This document shows positions 1 through 9,739 of a stretch of 64,000 nucleotides of DNA, piece by piece. Position numbers and translations under genes: made by a program. This DNA comes from Dickeya oryzae (GTDB lineage: Bacteria > Pseudomonadota > Gammaproteobacteria > Enterobacterales > Enterobacteriaceae). The first letter of the stretch is position 1; the number at the start of each line of letters is the position of its first letter. The notes below the pieces were generated by a model. It did not search any database. It was not told the DNA's origin and saw only the letters and a list, made by a program, of their open reading frames with translations. The stretch covers positions 124,001-188,000 of the forward strand of contig NZ_SULL01000013.1 in assembly GCF_009372235.1 (NCBI RefSeq). The letters run 5' to 3'.

Positions 1-150
1 GTCATGGCTGAGCAGTTTAAAACCAATCAGATAACTGTCGTCATCCAGACCGCAAAGCGGAATCGGTTCAACTTTGACACCAGTAAAACCCGATGACCAT
101 CGATAACTTTGCGGCAAGCGATGGACTACCGAAAGTTGGAGAGTATTCAC
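1..150 (-). CDS. yejG: YejG family protein, N-terminal part (runs off the window)
   Basis: Translating the minus strand from the GTG at 148-150 gives 50 residues beginning [20 protein letters not shown], which I recognise as the start of E. coli YejG ([20 protein letters not shown]...). A good ribosome site, GAGGA, lies 7 bases upstream of the GTG and supports this start. The rest of the gene lies before position 1. YejG is a small conserved enterobacterial protein of uncertain function. The same gene lies next to bcr in E. coli, so the neighbourhood is conserved. Confidence 0.85.
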   Translation of the reverse strand, partial: MNTLQLSVVHRLPQSYRWSSGFTGVKVEPIPLCGLDDDSYLIGFKLLSHD

Positions 151-503
151 AGCGTCTTCCTCAGCTAAGCAGCCATAAATTCACAAAATTATAACATAAA
201 CTCATAGGTTTTTTTGCCAGACATCTTTCTTTTACCACGATTTAGATACAAAAAATCAACATATCTTCATAATGAGGCCAACCCAGACGCATAGCGCTCA
301 ATGTGGTCACTGGTCAAAACGTTAACAAGATCACGTTCCTGATCGATTTTGCGCTATATGTAACCTTTTATTCCCAATATCTCAACCCATTTCTTCTAGT
401 TGTTCACTTTTGGTTCAAAATTTTCACAATTCAGGAACGACAGGCGGGTGAACTGCCGGCCATGCGCTGGCAGTCTTATCAGAAAAAAGACAGAAAGGTG
501 GCA
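151..503. other. Intergenic region between yejG and bcr
   Basis: About 350 bases, AT-rich, lying upstream of yejG and downstream of bcr, both on the minus strand. It should hold the yejG promoter and any bcr terminator, but I could not identify a convincing example of either. A 75-codon open frame at 303-530 on the plus strand shows no recognisable protein features and runs into the 3' end of bcr, so I do not call it. Confidence 0.5.
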
Positions 504-1694
504 TTAACGCCGACTGGCGTACAGAAATAAACCGAGGGCAGCAACAGAGCACACGGCCATGGCGCTCACCATCGGCCAAGCGCTTTGAGCGGTTGCCAGT
601 GACAACACCGTACCCATCAGCGACCCCAGCCCGAAACGCAGCGTCCCGGCCAGTGACGACGCCGTACCGGCCATGTGCGGGAAGTCATCGAGGATCACCG
701 CCATGGCGTTAGACGCCACGGTAGCAACACAGCCCACGAACACCGACACGCCCAGTACCAACGGGAAAAAACCCAGATGGAAACTGCAAACCGCTACCAG
801 CCATATTCCCATCACAAACTGGATGATCAACCCCAGCCGGAACATGAACATCGCCCCCATGCGCGACACGATACGGCTGTTGAGCAATGTCATCAGAAAC
901 AGGAACACGATATTCAGCGCAAAGTAGTAGCCAAAATGTTGAGGTGACACCCCGTTCAGGTCGATGTAGACAAACGGCCCGGCACTGAGAAAAGCGAACA
1001 TGCCGGAAAACGACAACCCACTGGCGAACATATAGCTGAAAACGCGACGATGGCGAACCAACTGGAAAAAATTCATCAGCGTGGTACGCAGGCGAAAACG
1101 CTGCCGCCGCTCTACCGGCAAAGTTTCATGCACACATAACCATACCAGGACTGTCGCCACCAGCGAGGCCACCGCAATCGTCCAGAAAATGGCATGCCAG
1201 CTCAGCCAGAATAGCAACGCGCCGCCGATAATCGGTGCCAGCAGTGGCGCGACCGTCATGACCAGAATCACAAATGACATCATGCGCGAAAATTCATCTT
1301 TCGAGAATCGGTCACGCAGCAACGCGTTGATCACCACACTGGCCGAAGCAGCGGACAAACCGTGCAGAAAACGCATATGAATCAGTTGTTCGACCGTTTG
1401 CGACAGTGCGCAAGCCGCGGCAGCCAACGTAAAAATCAGTACGCCACCCAGAAGCACCGGTTTACGACCGATGCTGTCCGACATCGGGCCGTAAAACACC
1501 TGCCCTATCGCAAAGCCGAGCACATACGAACTGAGGGTCATCTGCACCCGGCCGGGATCAACAGAAAATTCTTTTGCAATCACGGGCAAGGCAGGCAGAT
1601 ACATATCGATGGCGATAGGCATCAGCATCGATATCAACCCCAGGATAAAAATCAGACCGACGCGCGAAGATGAGGGTGGCTGCACGACAAACAT
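504..1694 (-). CDS. bcr: Bcr/CflA family multidrug efflux transporter
   Basis: A 396-residue major facilitator protein, the same length as E. coli Bcr. Stretches such as the [11 protein letters not shown] region near the N-terminus and the [13 protein letters not shown] region near the C-terminus are close to E. coli Bcr, which exports bicyclomycin and some other drugs across the inner membrane by proton antiport. Twelve hydrophobic segments are expected and the hydrophobic pattern fits. I chose the ATG at 1692-1694, preceded by GGAG, because it gives the family length. An in-frame GTG at 1725-1727 would add 11 residues but has no ribosome site. The gene is next to rsuA, as in E. coli. Confidence 0.9.
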   Translation of the reverse strand: MFVVQPPSSSRVGLIFILGLISMLMPIAIDMYLPALPVIAKEFSVDPGRVQMTLSSYVLGFAIGQVFYGPMSDSIGRKPVLLGGVLIFTLAAAACALSQTVEQLIHMRFLHGLSAASASVVINALLRDRFSKDEFSRMMSFVILVMTVAPLLAPIIGGALLFWLSWHAIFWTIAVASLVATVLVWLCVHETLPVERRQRFRLRTTLMNFFQLVRHRRVFSYMFASGLSFSGMFAFLSAGPFVYIDLNGVSPQHFGYYFALNIVFLFLMTLLNSRIVSRMGAMFMFRLGLIIQFVMGIWLVAVCSFHLGFFPLVLGVSVFVGCVATVASNAMAVILDDFPHMAGTASSLAGTLRFGLGSLMGTVLSLATAQSAWPMVSAMAVCSVAALGLFLYASRR

Positions 1695-1802
1695 TTCTCC
1701 AGACAGAAGAACAGTTCCCGCCGCCACAGCAGCGGGGCAAAAACGTCAGGCCTGATCACACACATCAAGCCTGATGAGGACAGACCAACGATAACGCGTT
1801 GG

Positions 1803-2501
1803 TTACTGCCCGAAACTGTCGACTTCTTCCTGTGTCAACGGCCGGTATTCACCCGGCTCCAGCGTGTCATCCAATGTAATGGCACCAATACGTTCACGAT
1901 GCAGCGCCACCACGTGATTGCCGACCGCCGCAAACATACGTTTCACCTGATGGTAACGCCCTTCACTGATAGTCAGACGGACCTGATGTTCAGACAGGGC
2001 CTCCAGGGTGGCCGGTCGGGTCAGGTTCTTCTCATTATGCAGTTGAACACCTGCCTGAAATTTTTCCGCCGTATCTGCCGCCAGTGGCTGCTCCAGCGTC
2101 ACCAGATAGGTTTTTTCACAATGATGCTTTGGCGAGGTAATGCGGTGTGACCACTGTCCATCATCGGTCAACAGCACTAAACCGCTGGTGTCGATATCCA
2201 GCCGCCCGGCAGCATGCAACTTGTGCGCGACGGGTTCGTCAATGAAATACAAAATCGTCGGGTGGTCAGGATCGTCGGTTGAGCACACATAACCCTGCGG
2301 TTTATTGAGCATGAAATACCGCGGCCCATTCTGCTGCTCGAGCACATTGCCGTCGAACGCCACTTCATGCTCTGGCAACAGTTTGAATGCCCCGCTTTTT
2401 ACTACCTCACCGTTTACTGTCACACGCTGTGCACGCAGTTCGCGTGCTATCAGAGAACGGCTGATTCCCAACTGCTGGGAAAGAAATTTATCCAATCGCA
2501 T
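1803..2501 (-). CDS. rsuA: 16S rRNA pseudouridine(516) synthase RsuA
   Basis: A 232-residue pseudouridine synthase. The N-terminus ([19 protein letters not shown]) is an S4-type RNA-binding domain. The catalytic part includes [18 protein letters not shown] with the family's catalytic Asp. Closely similar to E. coli RsuA (231 aa), which makes pseudouridine 516 of 16S rRNA during 30S assembly. I placed the start at the ATG 2499-2501 by homology. However, the frame stays open upstream to a GTG at 2586-2588 with a better ribosome site (AGAGGA), which would give a 29-residue N-terminal extension. The site before the ATG is weak, so the extended form cannot be excluded. Confidence 0.9.
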   Translation of the reverse strand: MRLDKFLSQQLGISRSLIARELRAQRVTVNGEVVKSGAFKLLPEHEVAFDGNVLEQQNGPRYFMLNKPQGYVCSTDDPDHPTILYFIDEPVAHKLHAAGRLDIDTSGLVLLTDDGQWSHRITSPKHHCEKTYLVTLEQPLAADTAEKFQAGVQLHNEKNLTRPATLEALSEHQVRLTISEGRYHQVKRMFAAVGNHVVALHRERIGAITLDDTLEPGEYRPLTQEEVDSFGQ

Positions 2502-2777
2502 TAATGAATGACTGCCTATGGTGATCACGAATTGCCGGTCAGGTGCGGACGTAACGTCACCTGACAGGAATAAGGCGTTGTCCTTCACACCGAATATCCT
2601 CTTTCAGAAAAGATATTGATGTAGACCGCCTCCCTGTATCGTTTTAAAAAGCATAATAAAAGCAACTTTACCACGTTGCCATCCTGCCGCTATCGGCCGG
2701 CACTGCATGTAAAGTCTATAGCGATGCTTCGCCGTCATACGGCGATAAATCGTCCGATAATTATCAGGAGACCTATT

Positions 2778-3017
2778 ATGTCATCGATTCACGGTCATGA
2801 AGTATTACATATGATGGTGACCGCCAACAGATCCTTTACCACTGATGAACTGATTGCCGCCATCGAGGCACGCTTTGGCCACGATGCCCGCTTTCATACC
2901 TGCTCTGCCAGCGACATGACCGCCGCCGGGCTGGTGCAATTTCTGGCTGACAAAGGCAAATTCATTGCGCAAGATAACGGCTTTACGACCCACGAAAGCA
3001 AAATCTGCCGCCACTGA
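2778..3017 (+). CDS. yecH: YecH family protein
   Basis: A 79-residue small cytoplasmic protein clearly related to E. coli YecH: it shares the SIHGHEVL start, the FHTCSA motif in the middle and the SKICRH end. Its function is unknown. The conserved Cys and His residues (CSA, KICRH) hint at metal binding, which is inference. The ATG has an AGGAG ribosome site 8 bases upstream. Its stop codon shares one base with the radD start (TGATG), so the two are probably translated from one mRNA. In E. coli yecH is located elsewhere, so the pairing with radD is specific to this lineage. Confidence 0.85.
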   Translation: MSSIHGHEVLHMMVTANRSFTTDELIAAIEARFGHDARFHTCSASDMTAAGLVQFLADKGKFIAQDNGFTTHESKICRH

Positions 3018-4777
3018 TGTCATTTACACTGCGCCCGTACCAGCAAGAAGCGGTTGACGCTACCCTTGCCTATTTTCGCCAGCACACCGCTCCGGCGGTG
3101 ATCGTCTTACCCACCGGCGCAGGCAAAAGCCTGGTGATTGCCGAATTGGCGCGGCTGGCGCGCGGGCGGGTATTGGTACTGGCGCACGTCAAAGAACTGG
3201 TTGAGCAGAATCACGCGAAATATTGCGCATTAGGTTTACCGGCGGACATTTTCGCCGCCGGGCTCAACCAGCGTGATAGCACGGGCAAAGTGGTTTTTGG
3301 CAGTGTGCAGTCGGTCGCACGCCATCCTGACAAATTCGACGATGCGTTTTCGCTGCTGATTATCGATGAGTGTCACCGCATTAGCGACGATGAAAACAGT
3401 CAGTATCAGCAAATTATTCAGCACTTACAGCGGGCAAATCCCCGGTTACGGCTACTGGGGTTAACGGCAACGCCTTATCGCCTGGGGCGGGGGTGGATCT
3501 ATCAGTACCATTACCACGGCATGATCCGTGGCGACGAGAGCTGCTTGTTCCGCGACTGTATCTACGAATTGCCGCTGCGTTACATGATCCGCCATGGTTT
3601 TCTGGTGCCGCCGGAGCGGCTCGATATGCCAGTGGTGCAGTACGATTTCAGCCAGTTGGCCGCCCGCAGTCATGGCTTGTTCAGCGAGGTGGACTTAAAC
3701 CGGGAATTAAAACGTCAGCAGCGGGTCACGCCACAGATAGTCCGGCAAATTATCGAGTACACAACAGATCGGCGCGGCGTGATGATTTTCGCTGCCACAG
3801 TGGAGCATGCCCGGGAAATCGAAGGATTGTTACCGCCCGGCGAAGCAGCGCTTATCAGCGGAGAAACCCCTACCCCACAGCGTGACGCGCTCATCAGCGC
3901 CTTCAAACAGCAGCAGTTGCGCTATCTGGTGAACGTGTCGGTATTGACGACCGGTTTTGATGCACCGCATGTCGACGCTATCGCGATTCTACGCCCGACG
4001 GAATCCGTCAGCCTCTATCAGCAAATCATCGGGCGTGGCTTGCGCCTGTTTCCTGGGAAAACCGACTGTCTGATACTCGATTATGCCGGTAATCCCTTTG
4101 ACCTCTACACGCCAGAGGTCGGCAACAGCAAACCGCACAGCGACAGCCAACCCGTGCAGGTATTCTGCCCGCAATGCGGTTTCGCCAACCTGTTCTGGGG
4201 TAAATGCACCGATGACGGCAGCGTAATAGAGCATTACGGCCGCCGCTGTCAGGGCTGGCAGGATGACGAGCACGGCAAACGACAACAGTGCGACTACCGT
4301 TTTCGCTTCAAGAGCTGCCCGCATTGCGGCGCGGAAAACGATATCGCCGCCCGACGCTGCCAGACCTGCGATGCGCTGTTGGTTGACCCGGATGACATGC
4401 TAAAAGCCGCGTTGAAGCTCAAAGATGCGCTGGTGCTACGCTGTAGCGGGATGCAACTGCAACACGGTACCGATGCTAAAGGCGAATGGCTGCGTATCAC
4501 CTATCACGACGAAGACGGTGCCGATGTCAGCGAGCGCTTTCGCCTGCATACATCAGCCCAGCGTAACGCATTTAACCATGTGTTTCTGCGGGTGCATCAG
4601 CGGGCACCCGGCGTCCCGTTCCATTGGCAACGCGCCGACGACGTGGTGGCTCAGCAGGCGTTACTGCGGGCACCGGACTTCGTGGTGGCGCGCCTGCAGG
4701 GAAAATACTGGCAGGTGCGGGAAAAAATCTTCGATTATCAGGGCCGCTATCGCCGGGCAAACGAACTGCGCGGCTAG
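3017..4777 (+). CDS. radD: DEAD/DEAH-box helicase-like ATPase RadD (YejH)
   Basis: 586 residues, the same length as E. coli RadD/YejH and closely similar along its length. Visible motifs are Walker A PTGAGKS (32-38), Walker B DECH (117-120), the LTATP motif III, and the superfamily 2 motif VI region QQIIGRGLR. After these comes a cysteine-rich, probably zinc-binding region (about 378-455) containing several CxxC pairs. RadD acts in repair of radiation-type DNA damage and stimulates RecA strand exchange in E. coli. The start overlaps the yecH stop by one base. Confidence 0.93.
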   Translation: MSFTLRPYQQEAVDATLAYFRQHTAPAVIVLPTGAGKSLVIAELARLARGRVLVLAHVKELVEQNHAKYCALGLPADIFAAGLNQRDSTGKVVFGSVQSVARHPDKFDDAFSLLIIDECHRISDDENSQYQQIIQHLQRANPRLRLLGLTATPYRLGRGWIYQYHYHGMIRGDESCLFRDCIYELPLRYMIRHGFLVPPERLDMPVVQYDFSQLAARSHGLFSEVDLNRELKRQQRVTPQIVRQIIEYTTDRRGVMIFAATVEHAREIEGLLPPGEAALISGETPTPQRDALISAFKQQQLRYLVNVSVLTTGFDAPHVDAIAILRPTESVSLYQQIIGRGLRLFPGKTDCLILDYAGNPFDLYTPEVGNSKPHSDSQPVQVFCPQCGFANLFWGKCTDDGSVIEHYGRRCQGWQDDEHGKRQQCDYRFRFKSCPHCGAENDIAARRCQTCDALLVDPDDMLKAALKLKDALVLRCSGMQLQHGTDAKGEWLRITYHDEDGADVSERFRLHTSAQRNAFNHVFLRVHQRAPGVPFHWQRADDVVAQQALLRAPDFVVARLQGKYWQVREKIFDYQGRYRRANELRG

Positions 4778-4793
4778 CCTTAGGCGGTTTTAT

Positions 4794-4822
4794 TTGCCCG
4801 CACGGCCATATTCCGCTAGAAT
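4794..4822 (+). promoter_or_regulatory. Predicted sigma70 promoter of rplY
   Basis: TTGCCC (4794-4799) and TAGAAT (4817-4822) are separated by exactly 17 bases. This starts 17 bases after the radD stop and about 300 bases before rplY. If correct, the rplY mRNA carries a leader of roughly 295 bases that includes the repeat at 4851-5046. The spacing and boxes are seen directly; activity is inferred. Confidence 0.6.
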
Positions 4823-4850
4823 CTCGCCCGCTTTTATTTCGAATATCAAC

Positions 4851-5046
4851 ATATACCCAAAATAATTCGAGTTGCAGGACAACACGCTGGCGTGTTGAAC
4901 AACGCAACGCGTTGGCCCTTTAGGGCAAGGCTCATTAGAGCCTTGTAATGCGGCAAGAGAGTGAATCCCGATGAGCTTACTCAGGTAAGTGATTCGGGTG
5001 AACGAGCGCAGCCAACACACCTGCAACTTGAAGTATGACGGGTATA
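4851..5046. repeat. Palindromic dispersed repeat (MITE-like) in the rplY leader
   Basis: About 196 bases flanked by imperfect inverted ends: the left end (ATATACCC... then TTCGAGTTGCAGG) matches the reverse complement of the right end (TATACCCGTCATACTTCAAG...). It encodes nothing. Elements with this right end are, from general knowledge, very common in Yersinia, Serratia, Pectobacterium and Dickeya genomes. The internal sequence can form further hairpins (for example AAGGCTC/GAGCCTT). It lies between the predicted rplY promoter and the gene. I see no second copy in the window. Confidence 0.75.
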
Positions 5047-5124
5047 GTTATTTGAACAAAGCGGATTATCCTGCCTGTTGCTGGGTCGCCTGTAACAGGG
5101 TCATTTTATTAAGTAGAGAACGCA

Positions 5125-5412
5125 ATGATTACTATCAACGCAGAAGTACGTAAAGAGCAGGGTAAGGGTGCGAGCCGCCGCCTGCGCACTACCGGTAAAT
5201 TCCCCGCTATCGTTTACGGTGGTAGCGAAGCACCGGTTTCCATCGAACTGGACCACGATATCGTTAAAAACCTGGAAGATCGTAACAGCGAAGGCCTGTA
5301 CGGTGAAATCGTCCTGGTTATCGATGGCAAAGAAACCAAAGTAAAAATCCAGGCTGTTCAGCGTCACGTGTTCAAGCCGAAACTGACTCACATCGATTTC
5401 GTTCGCGTGTAA
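5125..5412 (+). CDS. rplY: 50S ribosomal protein L25
   Basis: A 95-residue protein beginning [20 protein letters not shown] and ending THIDFVRV, matching E. coli L25 (94 aa). L25 binds 5S rRNA in the 50S subunit. E. coli rplY is reported to be controlled through its mRNA leader, so the ~300-base leader here, enlarged by a repeat element, is notable. A strong terminator follows directly. The ATG follows AGAGAACGCA, a modest ribosome site. Confidence 0.96.
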   Translation: MITINAEVRKEQGKGASRRLRTTGKFPAIVYGGSEAPVSIELDHDIVKNLEDRNSEGLYGEIVLVIDGKETKVKIQAVQRHVFKPKLTHIDFVRV

Positions 5413-5440
5413 TTACACGACAACGTTTCGACGAGCCAGC

Positions 5441-5471
5441 AAAAACGCCGCACAACTGTGCGGCGTTTTTG
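5441..5471 (+). terminator. Rho-independent terminator of rplY
   Basis: A near-perfect hairpin of AAACGCCGCAC and its complement around a short loop, followed by TTTTTG. It lies 29 bases after the rplY stop codon. Confidence 0.9.
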
Positions 5472-5573
5472 TTTGTGTCTGCTGCCACGACTTATCCCCG
5501 CCATGTTTCTGTCTGTCATGTTTCTGTCTGCCATGTTGCTCTCTGCCATCCCCACACAATCACCGGCCCCAGA

Positions 5574-5598
5574 TAAAAAAACGCCACCGCGGGTGGCG
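5574..5598 (-). terminator. Rho-independent terminator of yhjX
   Basis: On the minus strand, CGCCACC and GGTGGCG form a tight hairpin followed by a run of seven T. It lies about 32 bases past the yhjX stop. Confidence 0.85.
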
Positions 5599-5629
5599 AT
5601 GGCGTTAGCTACATGCAAGCGTGTGATTA

Positions 5630-6847
5630 TCAGGCGTGGCTGCCGTGAGCAACCAGTGGGATGTCCTGCTCACGCGGTGCTTTCGGCGGCTGGATAAACA
5701 GGGTAATCACCAGTGAAACCACCGACAGCAGCGCAATAGCGATAAAGGTGCTGTGGAACCCGCCCAGTGCAGCAGCGATAAAGGAACCGGCCAACGGGCC
5801 TAAGCCAAACCCCTGATAAATCAGCCCATAGTTTTTACTGTGGTGCTTGAGGCCGAAGAAATCAGCCACAATCGCCGGGTAGACCGTGATATTTCCGCCG
5901 AAGCAGAAGGCTACCGCCCCGGTGCACAGGAAGAACGTCATCGCATTGAGCTTCAGGAACGCCATCACTGTGACCGCCAGTGCAGTGACCAGCAGCGTGA
6001 AGTTCAGCACCCGCAAGCGACCGACTTTATCAGACAGATACCCCAGGATCAGGCGACCGGCGGTGTTGCAAATGGCAATCGCTGATACGGCGCTGGCAGC
6101 CGTGACCACATCCAGTCCAGCCATTTTGACGCCGATATCCTTCACGATACCGATCAGGTACAACCCACTCATGCAGGAGGTGAAGAACACCACAAACAGC
6201 AACCAGGCTTCTTTGCGACGCAGCATTTCACTGACCGTGAAGTTAACGTTGCCGCCCTGAGCTGCCGTCTGGACCGGCTGAACCGGTGCGTCTTTCAGCA
6301 GCATCGCGCCGCTGGTGATCATCACTAACGCCATTGCTCCCCACCAGAAAAACGTCTGGGACACACCAACGTGCATCAGCAGCGCGCTATTGACGTATTT
6401 AAACACCAGACTCCCGGTGCCATACGCGCCGACGGACACCCCGGCAATCACACCTTTGCGATTCGGGAACCACTTGATCAGATTGGATAACGTGGTGATG
6501 TATGCCGTACCGTCGGCAAACCCGACCACGAGCCCGACCAGTAACCACAGCATCGGCAGTGATGACACCATGGATGTCGCCATCAACGCTACACCGAGCA
6601 CCAGACCGGCAATCAATGTCAGCTTGCGGATACCGATACGCTCCTGAATGCGGCCAGCAAATAAAGTGGCGAAAGCCAGGAAAAAACTGGTAAGGGAAAA
6701 CGTGGTGGCAACCGAACTGAGCGGCCAGTGAAATTTATCCACCAGCGGTTGGTTGTAAAGACTCCAGGTATAGATGGTTCCCAGCCCCATTTGAGCCAGG
6801 ATGGTTCCGGCAACAATAACGCCGCGATTTACTGGTTTTCCGTTCAT
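5630..6847 (-). CDS. yhjX: YhjX-type MFS transporter (oxalate/formate antiporter family)
   Basis: 405 residues, about the size of E. coli YhjX (402). It shares GTIYTWSLYNQ near the N-terminus, FADGTAYITTLSNLIKWFPNRKG in the middle (loop between membrane segments) and the FFGLKHHSKNYG region later. In E. coli yhjX is the main target of the YpdA/YpdB system, which responds to pyruvate. Here the orthologous pair lies directly upstream on the same strand. I chose the ATG at 6845-6847 (GAGG 9 bases upstream) because the frame before it has no membrane character and no homology. The substrate is inferred to be a small carboxylate such as pyruvate. Confidence 0.85.
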   Translation of the reverse strand: MNGKPVNRGVIVAGTILAQMGLGTIYTWSLYNQPLVDKFHWPLSSVATTFSLTSFFLAFATLFAGRIQERIGIRKLTLIAGLVLGVALMATSMVSSLPMLWLLVGLVVGFADGTAYITTLSNLIKWFPNRKGVIAGVSVGAYGTGSLVFKYVNSALLMHVGVSQTFFWWGAMALVMITSGAMLLKDAPVQPVQTAAQGGNVNFTVSEMLRRKEAWLLFVVFFTSCMSGLYLIGIVKDIGVKMAGLDVVTAASAVSAIAICNTAGRLILGYLSDKVGRLRVLNFTLLVTALAVTVMAFLKLNAMTFFLCTGAVAFCFGGNITVYPAIVADFFGLKHHSKNYGLIYQGFGLGPLAGSFIAAALGGFHSTFIAIALLSVVSLVITLFIQPPKAPREQDIPLVAHGSHA

Positions 6848-6949
6848 AACGGTAGCCTCGATTTTTCTGGTGTTAAGACAATGCGGGCAAAACGGCCTGC
6901 GAATGGCACCAGTATAAGGAGGGGTCACCACCACGGAGTAAAGAACGGC

Positions 6950-6980
6950 ATGAACGGCATGAATCAGGGAATGAAATGCA
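6950..6980 (-). promoter_or_regulatory. Candidate YpdB binding direct repeat upstream of yhjX
   Basis: On the minus strand TGCATTTCAT (6971-6980) and TGCCGTTCAT (6950-6959) are direct repeats separated by exactly 11 bases. The E. coli YpdB site at yhjX is described as two GGCATTTCAT repeats with an 11-base spacer. One half matches 9 of 10 positions, the other fewer. The site lies about 100-130 bases upstream of the yhjX start, between yhjX and ypdB. Confidence 0.6.
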
Positions 6981-7043
6981 TCCAGAGCGGTATTAATGAC
7001 AGTAAATCTATCTTCTCATGTCTGACGTCTGACCTCCTAACCA

Positions 7044-7781
7044 CTACAGACGCATCAGTTGACGGAATTCCCGCACTTTACTGCGGCTCACCGGCACCTG
7101 AAAATCCAGATCGCTCAGTTTGAGGATATAGGTATTGTTGAACCAGGGTTCTATCTCACGGATCTTGCTCAAATTTACGCAATACGAACGGTGGCAGCGA
7201 AAGAAGTAGGCCTCCGGCAAGCGGCTGCAAAACTCGGTAATGTTCATCGACATGACGAACTCATCACGCCGGGTGTACACAAAGGTCAGTTTTTCGTGGG
7301 ATTCGGCGTAATAGATATCGTGGATGTTGGTGACGATAATCCGCTTATCTTTGACCAGGTTGATGGTCATCGGTGCCGGACGGGTGCTGTCGCTGCTGGG
7401 ATGCGCAGGTAATTGCTGTTGCTGCCACGCCGCTTCAAGTTTTTGCAGCATGCCAACTATGCGGGTTTCATGATAGGGCTTGAGAATATAATCGAACGCT
7501 TCCAGCTCAAACGCCTCTACCGCATGATTCTTATAAGCGGTAATGAAGACAATCAGCGGTTTATGCGCAAACTGGCTGATGTTTTTCGCCAGCATCACCC
7601 CATCCAGCGAAGGGATGTTGATATCAAGGAAGATGACATCCACTCGATTATCCTGCAGGTACTTCAGCACATCGAGACCATCATCAAACACCGCATCCAC
7701 GTCTATCTGGCTGTGTTGTTTGATAAGCCAGCTCAACTCCTGCTGTGCCAGAAATTCATCTTCGACAATGATCGCCTTCAC
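7044..7781 (-). CDS. ypdB: LytTR-family response regulator YpdB
   Basis: 245 residues, very close to E. coli YpdB. The receiver domain (1-120) has the acidic pocket at E7-D8 and the phosphoacceptor D53 in FLDINIPS. The C-terminal LytTR DNA-binding domain (about 140-245) ends VPVSRSKVREFRQL. It starts with GTG (7779-7781) with an AGGAG ribosome site. The gene follows ypdA by 12 bases, so the two form an operon. In E. coli this regulator activates yhjX, which is the next gene here, in the same orientation and with a matching repeat upstream. Confidence 0.93.
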   Translation of the reverse strand: MKAIIVEDEFLAQQELSWLIKQHSQIDVDAVFDDGLDVLKYLQDNRVDVIFLDINIPSLDGVMLAKNISQFAHKPLIVFITAYKNHAVEAFELEAFDYILKPYHETRIVGMLQKLEAAWQQQQLPAHPSSDSTRPAPMTINLVKDKRIIVTNIHDIYYAESHEKLTFVYTRRDEFVMSMNITEFCSRLPEAYFFRCHRSYCVNLSKIREIEPWFNNTYILKLSDLDFQVPVSRSKVREFRQLMRL

Positions 7782-7793
7782 GTTATTCTCCTG

Positions 7794-9506
7794 TCACCGA
7801 CCCTGCTCTGAGGGAAACGCCACCGCGTTATCCACACGCTCAGTGTTGTCACGGGTAATAAAAAATTCGATTTCCGTCCCAGGGTTGAGGCGACTAATAT
7901 GCAGCCCTTCCCCATACAGCAGTCTGATCCGATGATGTACATTGAGCAGACCAATCTTATTACCCGGTAATTCATTGCGCTCCACGCGGGCAATCACCTC
8001 ATCGCTGATGCCAATACCGGTATCACGCACCGCCACCCGGATGCGGCCCCCCTGCTCCCGGATACTCAACGTCACCACCCCTTTGCCTTTGCAAGAGCGG
8101 ATACCGTGAACAATCGCATTTTCAACCAACGGTTGAATCAGCAGACCGGGAATCAGACAACTGACGTCCTCATCAATCTCGTAAATCACCGTCAGCTTAT
8201 CGCCAAAGCGTGCCTGCTCAATGGCGATGTAATCTTTTATCTGATAAAGCTCGCTTTTTATATCAATCAGTTCCTCGTCATTGCGCTCCAGGTTGTAGCG
8301 CAGATAACGCGATAAATTGATAATAAGCTGGCGCGCGGTATCCGGGTTGAGCCGGATAGACGTGGAAATGGCATTCAGCGCGTTAAACAAGAAATGTGGA
8401 TTGATCTTGCTTTGCAGCGCCCGCAGTTCCGCACGGTTTGCCATATCACGCAGTTGCTCAGCGCGTGACACCTCAAGCTGGGTGGAGATGATTTGCGACA
8501 ACCCGACAGCCATCTCTTTGAGCGACCAGGTGATACGGTGCGCCCGCTGGTAATAGATTTTTAGCGTACCGGTCACTTCGCCTTTTTCCCACAACGGGAT
8601 GACGATCATCGAATGGATTTCCGGCGTGCGGTAGGCCTCATCATTATTTTTGATGATAATCTTTCCGCTCTTGAGCGCCAGTTGCGTCGTCGGGCTCAGG
8701 TCGCGATCGCCGCTGTGGTAGTTCTCTTCCCCTACCCCCACGTAGGCCAGCACCTGAGAGGTGTTAGTGATCGCCACCGCGTCGGCATCGATATCGCGAC
8801 GGATAATATCGCAGATCGTACTGAGCGACTGGCTATTGATATGGCGAAACAACGGCAGCGTTTTATTGGCGATATCCAGCGCCAGCTTGGCCTGCCGCGC
8901 AGCAACCGCCTCTTTTTCCCCTTCCACGCTACGCACCAGCAGCACGATCAACCCGATGCTGACCGCCCCCAGAATCATCGGAATTGCGATATGCGCGACA
9001 ATGTCCAGCCCCAGCGAAAACGGCCGGGCCCACAGTACAACCAACAACATGGTCAGTGACTCGCACAACATGCCGCCGACAATGCCCACACTCCAGTGGC
9101 GATCACGCGGGATGCGGTGGTGAATCCAGGCAGACATAAACCCGGCGACAATGCTGGTAATAAGGCAAGGGACCGAGGTAATACCGTGCATATCGATCAG
9201 GTAACGATGCACCCCGGCGATCACCCCCGTGGTAATGCCCACCCACGGCCCAAACAGGATACCGCCGGACATCACCGCGACCACCCGCACATTGACCAGT
9301 GACCCTTCCACGTTGATGCCGGACCAGGTACTGAACAACGCAAACAGCGAAAAGATGGCAGTAACCACCGCCAGGTCAAAGCGTGAATGCTCATCCTGCT
9401 GAAGCAGCTGACGGAAATGTCGTGTTCGGGTCAGGAAAAACAGGCAAATAAGCATCAGCGCCGCACGGTCATAAACCGCCAGCACCATGTCAAAGATAGA
9501 ACGCAC
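7794..9506 (-). CDS. ypdA: LytS-type sensor histidine kinase YpdA
   Basis: 570 residues (E. coli YpdA is 565). It has an N-terminal membrane sensor of the 5TM-LytS type (about 1-195), a GAF-like domain (about 210-345), then a histidine kinase domain with [13 protein letters not shown], where H371 is the predicted phosphorylation site. An ATPase domain follows ([17 protein letters not shown]). Together with YpdB it forms a two-component system that in E. coli senses extracellular pyruvate. Translation starts at a GTG (9504-9506) with a weak ribosome site; the first residues still align with the family. Confidence 0.92.
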   Translation of the reverse strand: MRSIFDMVLAVYDRAALMLICLFFLTRTRHFRQLLQQDEHSRFDLAVVTAIFSLFALFSTWSGINVEGSLVNVRVVAVMSGGILFGPWVGITTGVIAGVHRYLIDMHGITSVPCLITSIVAGFMSAWIHHRIPRDRHWSVGIVGGMLCESLTMLLVVLWARPFSLGLDIVAHIAIPMILGAVSIGLIVLLVRSVEGEKEAVAARQAKLALDIANKTLPLFRHINSQSLSTICDIIRRDIDADAVAITNTSQVLAYVGVGEENYHSGDRDLSPTTQLALKSGKIIIKNNDEAYRTPEIHSMIVIPLWEKGEVTGTLKIYYQRAHRITWSLKEMAVGLSQIISTQLEVSRAEQLRDMANRAELRALQSKINPHFLFNALNAISTSIRLNPDTARQLIINLSRYLRYNLERNDEELIDIKSELYQIKDYIAIEQARFGDKLTVIYEIDEDVSCLIPGLLIQPLVENAIVHGIRSCKGKGVVTLSIREQGGRIRVAVRDTGIGISDEVIARVERNELPGNKIGLLNVHHRIRLLYGEGLHISRLNPGTEIEFFITRDNTERVDNAVAFPSEQGR

Positions 9507-9681
9507 GGGAATCTCACCACCTATACAGCCGAATATCCATCATAAAACAAGGGGCAAGCACTGCCAAACCCGTTTGCAGTCAGAGACTATTTCTGCCTGA
9601 ACTATTGCTGTATGAATTGTTGTATGAATAGTGCGCTACGTGAATTGAATACAGCAATAAAACACTGCGTGATAGCGCGGG

Positions 9682-9723
9682 GCCTGCGTCGAGGCCCCCA
9701 TCACAGGAGGCCTCGACGCAGGC
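9682..9723 (-). terminator. Strong hairpin downstream of yejK
   Basis: A perfect 15-bp inverted repeat: arms 9682-9696 and 9709-9723 around a 12-base loop. It lies 17 bases beyond the yejK stop. There is no T-run after it on either strand, so it may act as an mRNA 3'-end stabiliser rather than a simple terminator. It separates yejK from the downstream ypdA. Confidence 0.45.
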
Positions 9724-9739
9724 GAAGGAAAGGGGAAAA

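Noticed and set aside
303..530. 75-codon plus-strand open frame upstream of bcr
   Set aside because: No family features, no good ribosome site, and it extends antisense into bcr.
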